DNA of 7,534 bases from Flavisolibacter sp. (GCA_013695175.1 JACDAZ010000011.1:1-7534); one strand, 5' to 3'. Positions 1 through 7,431 are shown, counted from the first letter of the stretch. Translations and numbers: made by a program. The notes: a model not told the origin generated them from the sequence alone.

Positions 1-311
1 TTATCATAAACCTGTTGCTGCTTGTACTGTAATTGCTTTTCGTAGGGCAACATTTGCCACTGGCAACCACCACACACACCAAAATGTTGGCAAAAAGGTT
101 CAACACGCTCACTTGAGTAGGAGTGAAAAAATAATGGATGCCCTTCTGCCCAGTCTTTTTTGTTTTTTGACAGGCGTACATCAACCACATCGCCGGGTAC
201 CACATTTTCAATAAATATTACTTTACCATCCTGCCTTGCAAGCGATTTTCCTTCAGCTGCATAGTCTTCTACTAAAATTTTTTCCAGGTTTTTATGTTGT
301 TTTCTTCTCAC
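1..311 (-). CDS. rlmD: 23S rRNA (uracil-C5)-methyltransferase RlmD/RumA type, N-terminal part (runs off left edge)
   Basis: Enzymes of this family use S-adenosylmethionine to methylate C5 of a uracil in 23S rRNA (U1939 for RlmD) in the cytoplasm. Only 103 codons are visible. Residues about 8-66 look like a TRAM RNA-binding domain, with an EG at 20-21 and the VVPGD turn at 37-41. Then come three cysteines, C74-x5-C80-x2-C83, in the context CGGCQWQ. This matches the spacing of the first three [4Fe-4S] ligands of E. coli RumA; the fourth and the methyltransferase domain lie outside the window. The start is taken as GTG at 311, because an in-frame TAA lies 27 bp upstream and no ATG precedes the TRAM domain. 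An AGGAAAGG stretch lies upstream but rather far for a normal ribosome site. The gene is transcribed divergently from the gene at 428. The family is clear; RlmD rather than a sister RNA m5U methyltransferase is inferred from the Fe-S cysteines. Confidence 0.88.
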   Translation of the reverse strand, partial: MRRKQHKNLEKILVEDYAAEGKSLARQDGKVIFIENVVPGDVVDVRLSKNKKDWAEGHPLFFHSYSSERVEPFCQHFGVCGGCQWQMLPYEKQLQYKQQQVYD

Positions 312-427
312 GGCGGGTAAAAGTACGTCCTTTCCTTATGCAGGATGGTAGCCGGCTGTTACTGTTTTACAACTCTTTAACCATTGGCCATTGCATTTTA
401 GATATTTTTACTGTTTATTAGATTCTT
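312..427. promoter_or_regulatory. Divergent intergenic region, presumed to hold promoters for the rlmD-like gene and the thioredoxin-fold gene
   Basis: These 116 bp separate two divergent start codons, so both genes presumably start transcription here. No full Bacteroidota promoter (TTTG-N19-TAnnTTTG) is visible. The closest -7-like element towards the right is TATTTTTA at 403-410, but no TTTG lies at the correct distance. An open frame runs through this stretch on the plus strand but it overlaps the rlmD-like gene and resembles no protein. The promoter call is positional inference only. Confidence 0.35.
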
Positions 428-1849
428 ATGAAGCCCATTGCCGTCCTCTTCTTTCTTATCACTTCCACTTCTTTATTTGCCCAGGAAGGTTATGAAATAA
501 AAGTTACTTTAAAACCTTTCAAAAACGAATTCATTTACCTGGGTCATTACCAGGGGAAACAACTTCCTATTATAGATTCGGTTAAACTAAATGATAAAAG
601 TGAGGGTGTTTTTAAAGGAACTAAAAAATTGGGTGGTGGTATTTATCTGGTAGGCTTCCCCGATAAATCCAGACATTTTGAAATTCTCGTAGATAAAAAT
701 CAAAAGTTTTCTGTTATTGCCGATTCTGCAACGGTTGATCGTAAAATTGATTTTATCAATTCACCCGAAAATGAGCAGTTTCGGGCTTACCAGGATTTTA
801 TGATGAAGAATGGTACTGCTGTAGATGCATTATATAAAAAACGTTCTGCAAACCCGGCAGACTCTGTAAGCATAAACGCAGAAATTGAAAATCTCAATAA
901 ATCTATCCGTCAATACAGATTAGATATTATTAATAAAGATGCAATTGGAATTTTAGCTGCTTTATTAAAAGCTATGCGTGACCCTGAAGTACCAGCTAAC
1001 CCTGATCCATCAGATTCAACATTTGCGTACAGATTTTATAAAAACAATTTTTGGAACGGAGTAAATTTTTGGGATGAAAGACTGATGCGAACTCCATTTT
1101 TTGAAAGCAGGATTGATAAATATTATGAGCAATTAGTTTATCCTTCGCCCGATTCTGTTATTAAAGAAATTGACCACATGCTTGGCTATGCATCTGTTAA
1201 TGAAGAAATGCAAAAGTTTCTTTTATTAAAATTTGTAAACAGGTACCTGAACCAAAAATATATGTGGGAAGATGCTGTTTTTGTTCACTTATTTGAAAAA
1301 TATTTTGCCCAGAAAAATTATAGCTGGTTAACTGAAGCCGGTAAAAAAACCATTACAGACAGGGCGTACAGCCTGATGGCAAATATTTTTGGAAAACCCG
1401 CAGCCGATATTGAATTACCAAATCTTGATGGAAAGAAAAATAATATTTACAGTATCTCATCACCATATACGCTTGTGGTAATTTGGGATCCGCGTTGCGG
1501 ACATTGTAAAGAAGTGTTACCGCGATTAGACAGCCTTTACCATGCAAAATGGAAGGCAATGGGATTACAACCTTTTGCCATGGCTAAAGAAACTGATGGC
1601 AGTAAAAAAGACTGGACAGAATTTATTGAACAGCATGATTTAAAAAAAGGTTGGATGCATGTTTATTATTCTAAAGGCGATGAAAAAACAAGAGTAGATT
1701 CGGGGATTCCAAGTTATTCCCAATTATATGATGTGCAGAGTTTTCCTACCTTATATCTTTTAGATAAGGATAAAAGAATTATAGCTAAAAAAGTTACAGA
1801 AGAACAAATAGATGAAATTTTACTTCTGAGAACTCGCAATCAAAACTAA
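428..1849 (+). CDS. Exported thioredoxin-fold (TlpA-like) protein with DUF5106-like middle region
   Basis: 473 aa. Residues 1-18 are a signal peptide with a hydrophobic core and a likely cleavage after SLFA, so the protein is exported; there is no lipobox cysteine. Residues about 20-115 are beta-rich, like the N-terminal domain (DUF4369-type) of Bacteroidota thiol-disulfide proteins. The middle, about 115-320, is helical; its NNFWNGVNFWDERL and NRYLNQKYMWEDAVF stretches are typical of the DUF5106 group. Residues about 323-468 form a thioredoxin domain with WDPRCGHC (redox cysteines C357 and C360) and a cis-proline region SFPTLYLL (P440). CGHC resembles the disulfide isomerase active site more than the CGPC of thioredoxin. 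The protein probably reduces or rearranges disulfides in the cell envelope; substrate and redox partner cannot be read from the sequence. It lies 10 bp upstream of a parvulin isomerase gene, presumably in one operon. The domain names are recognised by eye; the thioredoxin fold is certain. Confidence 0.9.
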   Translation: MKPIAVLFFLITSTSLFAQEGYEIKVTLKPFKNEFIYLGHYQGKQLPIIDSVKLNDKSEGVFKGTKKLGGGIYLVGFPDKSRHFEILVDKNQKFSVIADSATVDRKIDFINSPENEQFRAYQDFMMKNGTAVDALYKKRSANPADSVSINAEIENLNKSIRQYRLDIINKDAIGILAALLKAMRDPEVPANPDPSDSTFAYRFYKNNFWNGVNFWDERLMRTPFFESRIDKYYEQLVYPSPDSVIKEIDHMLGYASVNEEMQKFLLLKFVNRYLNQKYMWEDAVFVHLFEKYFAQKNYSWLTEAGKKTITDRAYSLMANIFGKPAADIELPNLDGKKNNIYSISSPYTLVVIWDPRCGHCKEVLPRLDSLYHAKWKAMGLQPFAMAKETDGSKKDWTEFIEQHDLKKGWMHVYYSKGDEKTRVDSGIPSYSQLYDVQSFPTLYLLDKDKRIIAKKVTEEQIDEILLLRTRNQN

Positions 1850-1859
1850 TTATTCATCC

Positions 1860-3794
1860 ATGAAAAAATTTTCCCTTGCCGTTTTTGGTTTACTTCTTTT
1901 TGCAGCAAATGCAACTTCACAAACACTTTTTACAATAGGTAATGAATCTGTCAGTATCCAGGAGTTTTTAAAAGCCTATGAAAAGAATAATATAAATCCT
2001 GTAAAAAATGCAAAAGAGCTACAGGGGTACCTTGATCTTTATATTGCTTCTAAATTAAAAATTAAAGAAGCCAAAGAAAGAAGACTCGATACCCTTCCGC
2101 AAATAATTAACGACCTGCAGGGATTACGAAATCAGCTAATGCCAGCTTACTTAACTGATAAAGAAATAGTAAATAAACTGGTAAGAGAGTCCTTTGATAG
2201 ATCTAAAAAAGATATTCAGCTGGCGCATATTTTCATTTCATTTATTCAAAATGGAAAAGCAGATACTACAATAGCACTGAATAAAGCAAAAGAAGCCTAT
2301 CAAAAACTGCAAAAAGGTGAAGCATTTGCCTCGGTGGCCAAAGCATATTCAATGGACCCTTCAGTAGCCCGGAATAATGGAAATGTGGGATTTATTACTG
2401 CTTTTAGCCTTCCTTACGAATTAGAAAATCTGGCTTACAAAACGCCATCCGGAAAAATTTCAACAATTCACCGCTCTGTAAATGGTTACCATATTTTTAA
2501 AAATTTGGGAGAAAGAAAAGCAGTAGGCAAAATAAAAGCTGCCCAAATATTGATTGCTTTTCCATCAGATTCAACAGATATAGCAAAAGCTGATGCAAAA
2601 AAGCTTGCAGATTCAATTTATAACAAGTTATTGAAAGGAGATGATTTTGGAAACATGGCTACTGCATTCAGTAACGATGTTATCTCAGCAGCATCTAATG
2701 GTTTAATTCCTGAATTTGGTGTAGGTGAATTTGATCCTGTTTTTGAAAAGGCCGTTTTATCTATTGCAAAAGACGGAGGCATAACAAAACCTTTTTTAAC
2801 TGCTCATGGCTGGCATATTGTAAAAAGATTAGGCATTACACCTCCCCCTGCCACACAAACTGAAGAAGTTTTAAGTGCTTTAAAAGAAAAAGTAGAAGAA
2901 AGCGACAGGATTCAAACTGCCAAAGATGCTTTAGTAGAATCGATACTTAAAATGGGTGGCTATACAAAAGGAAATTACACGAACAGTGATCTATGGCGTT
3001 TTACAGACAGTTTATTAGATTATAAAACTTTTGGAATAAAAAATGATTTAACCAGCCAATCCATACTTTTTGTACTGGATAATAAAAGTATCACCGCTAA
3101 AGAATGGATTGATTTTGCCAGGATAAAAAGGATCAATGAAAGTAGCACAGCGGTAAATGCATATAATGAATTATGGAATGAATTTATTGAGCAAACAGCA
3201 TTGAGTTATTATGCAGCAAATATTGAAAACCTGAATCCTGCTTTCAAAGAACAAATAAGTGAATTTGCAGAAGGCAATTTGTTTTTTGAGATCATGCAGG
3301 AAAAGGTATGGAATCCCGCGCAAGCAGACACTAATGCCTTAAAACAATTTTACAATGCTAATAGGTCAAAATACACCTGGAAGGAAAGTGCAGATGTTAT
3401 TTTATTTTATACTTCAGATGAACCTGCAGCAACTAGTTTACAAAAACAAATAAGTCTTCAACCTTCAAACTGGAAGAAGTTTTCTGATGATCAGTCGGAG
3501 CGTGTAGTTACTGATTCCGGAAGGCTGGAATTAACTCAGATCCCTTCAGCAACCAACCAACCTCTGAAAGTTGGCGTGGTAACACAACCTTTGGTAAATA
3601 ATGCAGATAACACAGCAACTTTTGCTTATGTTTTAAAATTACATCCTGCCGGAGATGAACGCAGTTTTGATGAGGCAAAGGGTTTGGTAATAAACGATTA
3701 CCAGGCCGAATTGGAAAAACGTTGGGTGGAAGATTTAAAAAAACGTTACCCTGTAAAAATCAACCAGGCTGCACTTGCTTCTTTAGTTAAATAA
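1860..3794 (+). CDS. Exported peptidyl-prolyl cis-trans isomerase, SurA/PpiD-like, two parvulin domains
   Basis: 644 aa. Residues 1-20 are a signal peptide (MKK, then a Leu/Phe/Ala-rich core), so it acts in the periplasm or at the outer membrane. Residues about 22-116 are a helical chaperone-type region. Parvulin domain 1 (about 117-216) has both conserved histidines (H123 in LAHIFI, H211 in GYHIFK), D166 at the Pin1 Cys113 position, and the GNVGFI turn. Domain 2 (about 224-324) has D273 and H319 (GWHIVK), but the first histidine is replaced by Q229 in AAQILI. A long C-terminal part (about 330-644) is helical, then has a strand-rich segment ending in NDYQAELEKRW and KKRYPVKIN, a common ending in Bacteroidota members. 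The role, by family, is folding of exported and outer-membrane proteins. It follows the thioredoxin-fold gene by 10 bp with no obvious ribosome site. Its stop codon lies inside the 3' end of metF on the other strand. It is longer than E. coli SurA (428 aa), so no symbol is given. Confidence 0.92.
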   Translation: MKKFSLAVFGLLLFAANATSQTLFTIGNESVSIQEFLKAYEKNNINPVKNAKELQGYLDLYIASKLKIKEAKERRLDTLPQIINDLQGLRNQLMPAYLTDKEIVNKLVRESFDRSKKDIQLAHIFISFIQNGKADTTIALNKAKEAYQKLQKGEAFASVAKAYSMDPSVARNNGNVGFITAFSLPYELENLAYKTPSGKISTIHRSVNGYHIFKNLGERKAVGKIKAAQILIAFPSDSTDIAKADAKKLADSIYNKLLKGDDFGNMATAFSNDVISAASNGLIPEFGVGEFDPVFEKAVLSIAKDGGITKPFLTAHGWHIVKRLGITPPPATQTEEVLSALKEKVEESDRIQTAKDALVESILKMGGYTKGNYTNSDLWRFTDSLLDYKTFGIKNDLTSQSILFVLDNKSITAKEWIDFARIKRINESSTAVNAYNELWNEFIEQTALSYYAANIENLNPAFKEQISEFAEGNLFFEIMQEKVWNPAQADTNALKQFYNANRSKYTWKESADVILFYTSDEPAATSLQKQISLQPSNWKKFSDDQSERVVTDSGRLELTQIPSATNQPLKVGVVTQPLVNNADNTATFAYVLKLHPAGDERSFDEAKGLVINDYQAELEKRWVEDLKKRYPVKINQAALASLVK

Positions 3795-4740
3795 GTTCTT
3801 TAACCACATTAGCCACCAGGTGTTGTTTCCCTAAAGTGTAATAATGCAGAACAGGTACCCCACCTGCAATTAATTCTTTGGATTGTTGTAACAGCCATTC
3901 TGTACCTACAACTTCCACGTCAGCATCTGTTTTACATTTTAGAATTTCATTTGAAAGTTCTTCCGGAATATCAACATGAAAAGTGCGTGGAATAACATTT
4001 AATTGCTTTCTTGAACTAACGGGTTTTAATCCCGGAATTATAGGAACATTAATGCTATAAGCACGGCAGGCTTTTACAAAATCAAAATAGTTTTTATTAT
4101 CAAAAAACATTTGAGTTGTAATATATTCAGCACCTGCATCTACTTTGGCCTTTAAAAAGCTTAAGTCAGTCTGCATATTTGGCGATTCAAAATGCTTTTC
4201 CGGGTAACCGGCTACACCAATGCAAAAATTTGTTTTTACGGCATTTTTTAAATCCTCTTCCAGGTAAATGCCATTGTTCATATTTAAAACCTGCTGTAAT
4301 AAATCAATAGCATATTTATGACCCCCGGCTTCAGGTTCAAAAAAGCTTTCATTTTTAGGAGCATCCCCACGCAGTACTAATACATTATCAATACCCAAAA
4401 AATTTAGATCAATAAGTGCATCCTCAGTTTCCTGTTTGCTAAAACCCCCGCAAATTAAATGTGCTACCGCATCTACTTTATAACGGTTCATGATAGCAGC
4501 ACATATTCCAACTGTACCCGGTCTTTTACGTACTTCCACTTTATCAAACGTACCATCCAGCTTTCTTTTGAACATACTTTCGCTACGGTGATAGGTAACA
4601 TTTATAAATGAGGGTTTAAATTCAATTAACGGATCCAGGTGCTCCCACAGGGCATTGATACCCTTTCCTTTTAACGGAGGTAATATTTCAAATGAAACAA
4701 GGGTTTTATTTGCACTATTAAGATGATCTATAACTTTCAT
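3787..4740 (-). CDS. metF: Methylenetetrahydrofolate reductase [NAD(P)H]
   Basis: 317 aa, the usual size for a bacterial MetF without a C-terminal SAM-binding regulatory domain. This cytoplasmic FAD enzyme reduces 5,10-methylene-THF to 5-methyl-THF, the methyl donor for methionine synthesis. Visible motifs, in TIM-barrel order, are SFEILPP at 16-22 (E18 matches catalytic Glu28 of E. coli), LVLRGD at 121-126 (D126 matches Asp120), GVAGYPEKH at 175-183, QMFFD from Q210 (matches Gln183), PIIPGLKP at 233-240, and the ending LHYYTLG at 298-304. The ATG at 4740 leaves MKVIDHL just before the first barrel strand, as expected. A perfect Bacteroidota promoter lies immediately upstream and leaves almost no 5' leader. 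No other methionine or folate gene is in the window. The 3' end overlaps the convergent isomerase gene by 8 bp. Confidence 0.95.
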   Translation of the reverse strand: MKVIDHLNSANKTLVSFEILPPLKGKGINALWEHLDPLIEFKPSFINVTYHRSESMFKRKLDGTFDKVEVRKRPGTVGICAAIMNRYKVDAVAHLICGGFSKQETEDALIDLNFLGIDNVLVLRGDAPKNESFFEPEAGGHKYAIDLLQQVLNMNNGIYLEEDLKNAVKTNFCIGVAGYPEKHFESPNMQTDLSFLKAKVDAGAEYITTQMFFDNKNYFDFVKACRAYSINVPIIPGLKPVSSRKQLNVIPRTFHVDIPEELSNEILKCKTDADVEVVGTEWLLQQSKELIAGGVPVLHYYTLGKQHLVANVVKELI

Positions 4741-4750
4741 AAAATGTTTG

Positions 4751-4781
4751 CAAACATAATACAGCGTTAACTAAATACAAA
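4751..4781 (-). promoter_or_regulatory. metF promoter, perfect Bacteroidota -33/-7 consensus
   Basis: Read on the minus strand, TTTG (4781-4778), then exactly 19 bp, then TATGTTTG (4758-4751) match the known Bacteroidota housekeeping sigma consensus TTTG-N19-TAnnTTTG at every defined base. The -7 element ends 10 bp before the ATG at 4740. With the usual start site a few bases downstream, the untranslated leader would be only about 4-7 nt. No space remains for a riboswitch or a normal ribosome-binding site. Confidence 0.8.
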
Positions 4782-4796
4782 AGAAGGTTCTGCAAG

Positions 4797-4827
4797 CCTG
4801 TCTACTCACGGTTTCACCTTACTTTTG
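4797..4827 (+). promoter_or_regulatory. Probable lptB promoter with strong -7 and weak -33 element
   Basis: TACTTTTG at 4820-4827 matches the Bacteroidota -7 consensus TAnnTTTG perfectly. With the standard 19-bp spacer the -33 position is CCTG (4797-4800), which keeps only the final TG of TTTG. The predicted start site, near 4832-4834, is 8-10 nt before the lptB start codon. The element lies 16 bp outside the divergent metF promoter, so the two could share regulators, though no operator is recognisable. Confidence 0.55.
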
Positions 4828-4841
4828 ACCAAAGCATAATA

Positions 4842-5624
4842 TTGGATACCCGCATATATACTTCTGATCTTGTAAAACGCTATGGAAAAAGAACTGTGGT
4901 GAATCATGTTTCCATTGAAGTGAACCAGGGAGAAATAGTAGGTTTACTTGGACCTAACGGAGCCGGTAAAACAACTACTTTTTATATGGTGGTTGGTTTA
5001 ATAAAACCAGATCAAGGAGAAGTTTTTCTGAATGATGAAAATATTACAAAACTACCCATGTATAAAAGAGCGCAATTGGGTATTGGATATTTACCACAGG
5101 AAACTTCTGTTTTTAGAAAATTAAGTGTAGAAGATAATATACTGGCTGTGCTGGAAATGACAAAAATGTCTAAGAGAGCACAAAAAGAAAAGCTGGAATC
5201 CTTACTAAATGAATTTCGCCTGCAACATGTTAGAAAAAGCAATGGCGATATATTAAGTGGCGGTGAAAGGCGTCGTACAGAGATTGCCCGCGCACTTGCA
5301 GTGGATCCAAAATTTATTTTACTTGATGAACCTTTTGCCGGTATTGATCCCATAGCCGTAGAAGATATTCAGACCATTGTAGCCAAATTGAAATTTAAAA
5401 ACATTGGCATTCTAATCACGGATCATAATGTTACAGAAACGCTTTCCATTTGCGACAGAGCTTATTTATTGATTGAAGGAAAAATATTTAAACACGGTAC
5501 GGCAGATGAATTGGCGATGGATGACCAGGTAAAGAAGCTATACCTTGGGCGCAACTTTGAGCTTAAAAGAAAAGATTACCTGTTGCAGGAAATAGATCCG
5601 GATGCATTACCGGATAATTTATAA
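4842..5624 (+). CDS. lptB: LPS export ABC transporter ATP-binding protein LptB
   Basis: 260 aa cytoplasmic ATPase of the Lpt machine, which works with LptF/LptG to pull lipopolysaccharide from the inner membrane towards the outer membrane. All ABC ATPase motifs are present: Walker A GPNGAGKT at 37-44, Q-loop Q86 in LPQE, signature LSGGE at 138-142 followed by [10 protein letters not shown], Walker B FILLDE at 158-163 with PFAGIDP, and the switch histidine H195 in [14 protein letters not shown] with [11 protein letters not shown] is characteristic of LptB rather than other ABC ATPases. The start is TTG at 4842: no ATG lies near, and TTG gives nine residues before LVKRYG, about what LptB proteins have. 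A tail of about 20 residues (240-260) extends past the usual LptB core. No lptA, lptC or lptF/G gene is adjacent. The GH3 gene follows after 52 bp and may be cotranscribed. The family is secure; the exact start is less so. Confidence 0.93.
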   Translation: MDTRIYTSDLVKRYGKRTVVNHVSIEVNQGEIVGLLGPNGAGKTTTFYMVVGLIKPDQGEVFLNDENITKLPMYKRAQLGIGYLPQETSVFRKLSVEDNILAVLEMTKMSKRAQKEKLESLLNEFRLQHVRKSNGDILSGGERRRTEIARALAVDPKFILLDEPFAGIDPIAVEDIQTIVAKLKFKNIGILITDHNVTETLSICDRAYLLIEGKIFKHGTADELAMDDQVKKLYLGRNFELKRKDYLLQEIDPDALPDNL

Positions 5625-5676
5625 TTGTAATTCTTTCGGCAAATAAGCAGGTTCTTTTTATCTTGCTGTACTTCAC

Positions 5677-7191
5677 ATGAAGTTACTCAGCCCCGCCATA
5701 TCCCGACTTGCACGATTACGACTATGGTCTATTGAACAATGGATGCAGAATGCTGCCCCCACTCAATTTGCAGTTTGGCAGGATCTGTTGGCTGCAGGGC
5801 AATACACTGAAGTCGGGCGTAAGTATCAATTCTCATCAATCCTATCGTTGCAACAATATAAAGAGCAGGTTCCTATCCTGGAATATGATGATCTGAAACC
5901 ATTTATAGAAAGGATGATGCAGGGTGAGGAGAATTTGCTATGGAATACACCTGTCAACTGGTTTGCAAAAAGCAGTGGCACAACAAGCGACCGAAGTAAG
6001 TTTATTCCCATCAGTGATGAAAGTTTAAAGGACAACCATTATAAAGCATCAAAAGATGTTTTGAGTTTTTACTATGCTTCACATCCGGAAAGTGACTTGC
6101 TGACCGGAAAAGCATTGGTTATTGGAGGCAGTCACCAGATCAATCAACTGCATGATGAAATTCATTATGGTGATTTAAGTGCAGTGATACTTCAAAATTC
6201 ACCTTTCTGGAGTAATTGGATCAGAACTCCTGATCTTTCTATTGCACTAATGGATGAATGGGAATCAAAGATTGAAAAACTTGCAGAGTCAACCATACAG
6301 GAAAATGTAACTTCTATGGCGGGTGTGCCTACATGGTTAATAGTTCTATTAAAAAGAATACTTGAAATTACTGGTAAGAAAACTATTATAGAAGTATGGC
6401 CAAGCCTTGAATTATACATGCATGGCGGCGTCAGTTTTGTTCCTTATAAAAAACATTTTGAAAAATTGATTGGTGCTCCCATCAATTACCTTGAAATGTA
6501 TAATGCATCGGAAGGTTTTTTTGCTGCCCAGGATGATATTACTGCAGAAGGCATGTTGCTTATGTGCGACCATGGAGTTTTTTATGAGTTTTTACCTGCA
6601 GATGAATGGGGTAAAGAACAACCGCAAACACTTCAACTTGACGAAGTAGAGTTGGGCAAAAATTATGCGCCGGTCATTACTACAAATGGTGGCTTATGGC
6701 GCTACCTGATTGGTGATACTATACAATTTACTTCTCTGGAACCTTTTCGAGTAAAAGTAACCGGCAGGTTAAAACATTATATCAATGCCTTTGGTGAAGA
6801 AGTAATTATTGATAATTCAGATAAAGCCATTGCACTGGCCTGTGAAAAAACCGGGGCGGCAGTAAAAGATTATACTGCAGCTCCTGTATATTTTTCTGAT
6901 GCAGAAAACGGTGCACATGAATGGCTGATAGAATTTCATAAAGAACCGGAAAACATAAATGAGTTCACCAAAGTTTTAGATGCTGAATTAAGAAACATCA
7001 ACAGCGACTACGATGCTAAGAGAACAAAAGATATTGCACTGCGCATGCCTGTTATAACTTCTGTCCCGGTTGACAGTTTTGAAAAATGGCTGGGAAGTAA
7101 AGGAAAATTAGGGGGTCAGCATAAAGTGCCCAGGCTTAGTAACGACAGGAGTACTTTGGAGGAAATTAAAGATTTTATTGAGAAAATATAG
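5677..7191 (+). CDS. GH3-family acyl-adenylating (acyl-acid amido synthetase-like) protein
   Basis: 504 aa, close to full length for the GH3 family. Plant GH3 enzymes adenylate a carboxylic acid such as an auxin or jasmonate and join it to an amino acid; bacterial members are widespread but their substrates are mostly unknown. Adenylation motifs appear in order: the phosphate-binding loop SSGTTSDRSKF at 99-109, the nucleotide motif YNASEG at 275-280, GDTIQF at 346-351 with its Asp, the hinge TGRLKHYINAFGE at 362-374, and the C-terminal loop LGGQHKVPRL at 478-487. All core motifs are intact, so an active enzyme is likely. There is no signal peptide or membrane segment, so it should be cytoplasmic. 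Start: ATG at 5677, with no clear ribosome site and only a poor -7-like TATCTTGC upstream, so readthrough from lptB is plausible. The final G of its TAG stop is also the first base of the downstream repeat block. Confidence 0.9.
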   Translation: MKLLSPAISRLARLRLWSIEQWMQNAAPTQFAVWQDLLAAGQYTEVGRKYQFSSILSLQQYKEQVPILEYDDLKPFIERMMQGEENLLWNTPVNWFAKSSGTTSDRSKFIPISDESLKDNHYKASKDVLSFYYASHPESDLLTGKALVIGGSHQINQLHDEIHYGDLSAVILQNSPFWSNWIRTPDLSIALMDEWESKIEKLAESTIQENVTSMAGVPTWLIVLLKRILEITGKKTIIEVWPSLELYMHGGVSFVPYKKHFEKLIGAPINYLEMYNASEGFFAAQDDITAEGMLLMCDHGVFYEFLPADEWGKEQPQTLQLDEVELGKNYAPVITTNGGLWRYLIGDTIQFTSLEPFRVKVTGRLKHYINAFGEEVIIDNSDKAIALACEKTGAAVKDYTAAPVYFSDAENGAHEWLIEFHKEPENINEFTKVLDAELRNINSDYDAKRTKDIALRMPVITSVPVDSFEKWLGSKGKLGGQHKVPRLSNDRSTLEEIKDFIEKI

Positions 7192-7194
7192 AAC

Positions 7195-7294
7195 GCTGAT
7201 TTTTATGATTATTATGATTTCCGCTGATCATTTTAAAAGATGACAGAATTATTATAATATAGGCTATTAAATCTTAATCATCTGCGTCATCAGC
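7195..7294. repeat. Palindromic repeat, copy A (100 bp)
   Basis: The element starts GCTGAT and ends ATCAGC. Its left arm has TTATGATT twice (7203-7210 and 7212-7219), which pairs imperfectly with AATCTTAATCAT at 7270-7281. A second, inner stem lies off-centre: CTGATCATTTT (7226-7236 region) against AAAAGATGACAG (ending 7246). The last 20 bp (7275-7294) are identical to the last 20 bp of copy B, and AGATGACAG (7238-7246) also recurs there. Multiple nested arms suggest a branched fold as RNA or single-stranded DNA. Confidence 0.75.
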
Positions 7295-7320
7295 TATTTC
7301 TGAAAATCTATCAAGAGAAT

Positions 7321-7431
7321 GCTGAGTTATATGATTTTTATGATTTGAGCTGACATTTTAAAAAGATGACAGTTATTATAACAATAGGTTTTATTCAATC
7401 TTAGACAATCATAATCATCTGCGTCATCAGC
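7321..7431. repeat. Palindromic repeat, copy B (111 bp)
   Basis: This is a diverged second copy in the same orientation as copy A. It starts GCTGAG, has ATATGATT (7329-7336) and TTATGATT (7338-7345) in the left arm, AGATGACAG at 7364-7372, and ends with the same 20 bp (7412-7431). Its right arm AATCATAATCAT (7407-7418) pairs better with its left arm than the corresponding arm of copy A does. It is 11 bp longer than copy A, mostly from extra bases before the right arm. Its CGTTC right end supplies the outer inverted repeat partner of copy A's left end. Confidence 0.75.

Noticed and set aside
236..421. Plus-strand open frame of 61 codons, partly hydrophobic
   Set aside because: It overlaps the N-terminal coding part of the rlmD-like gene on the other strand and runs into its upstream region. 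The apparent hydrophobic residues come from antisense reading, and it resembles no known protein.
1353..1559. Minus-strand open frame inside the thioredoxin-fold gene
   Set aside because: It lies wholly opposite the conserved thioredoxin domain containing CGHC and has no recognisable features.
4741..4800. SAM-responsive riboswitch upstream of metF
   Set aside because: The perfect promoter ends 10 bp before the start codon, so the mRNA leader would be far too short to fold a riboswitch.
5012..5353. Minus-strand open frame of 113 codons inside lptB
   Set aside because: It is antisense to the ABC motifs of lptB, Ser/Phe-rich as expected from reading that strand, and lacks any family signature.
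5708..6419. Several short open frames within the GH3 gene on both strands (5708-5896, 5826-6035, 6192-6419)
   Set aside because: They overlap the intact, motif-rich GH3 frame and look like chance shadows.
7195..7431. Possible short CRISPR array from two similar repeats
   Set aside because: The units are 100-111 bp, internally palindromic and diverged, with only one 26-bp gap and no cas gene. This does not fit CRISPR repeats.
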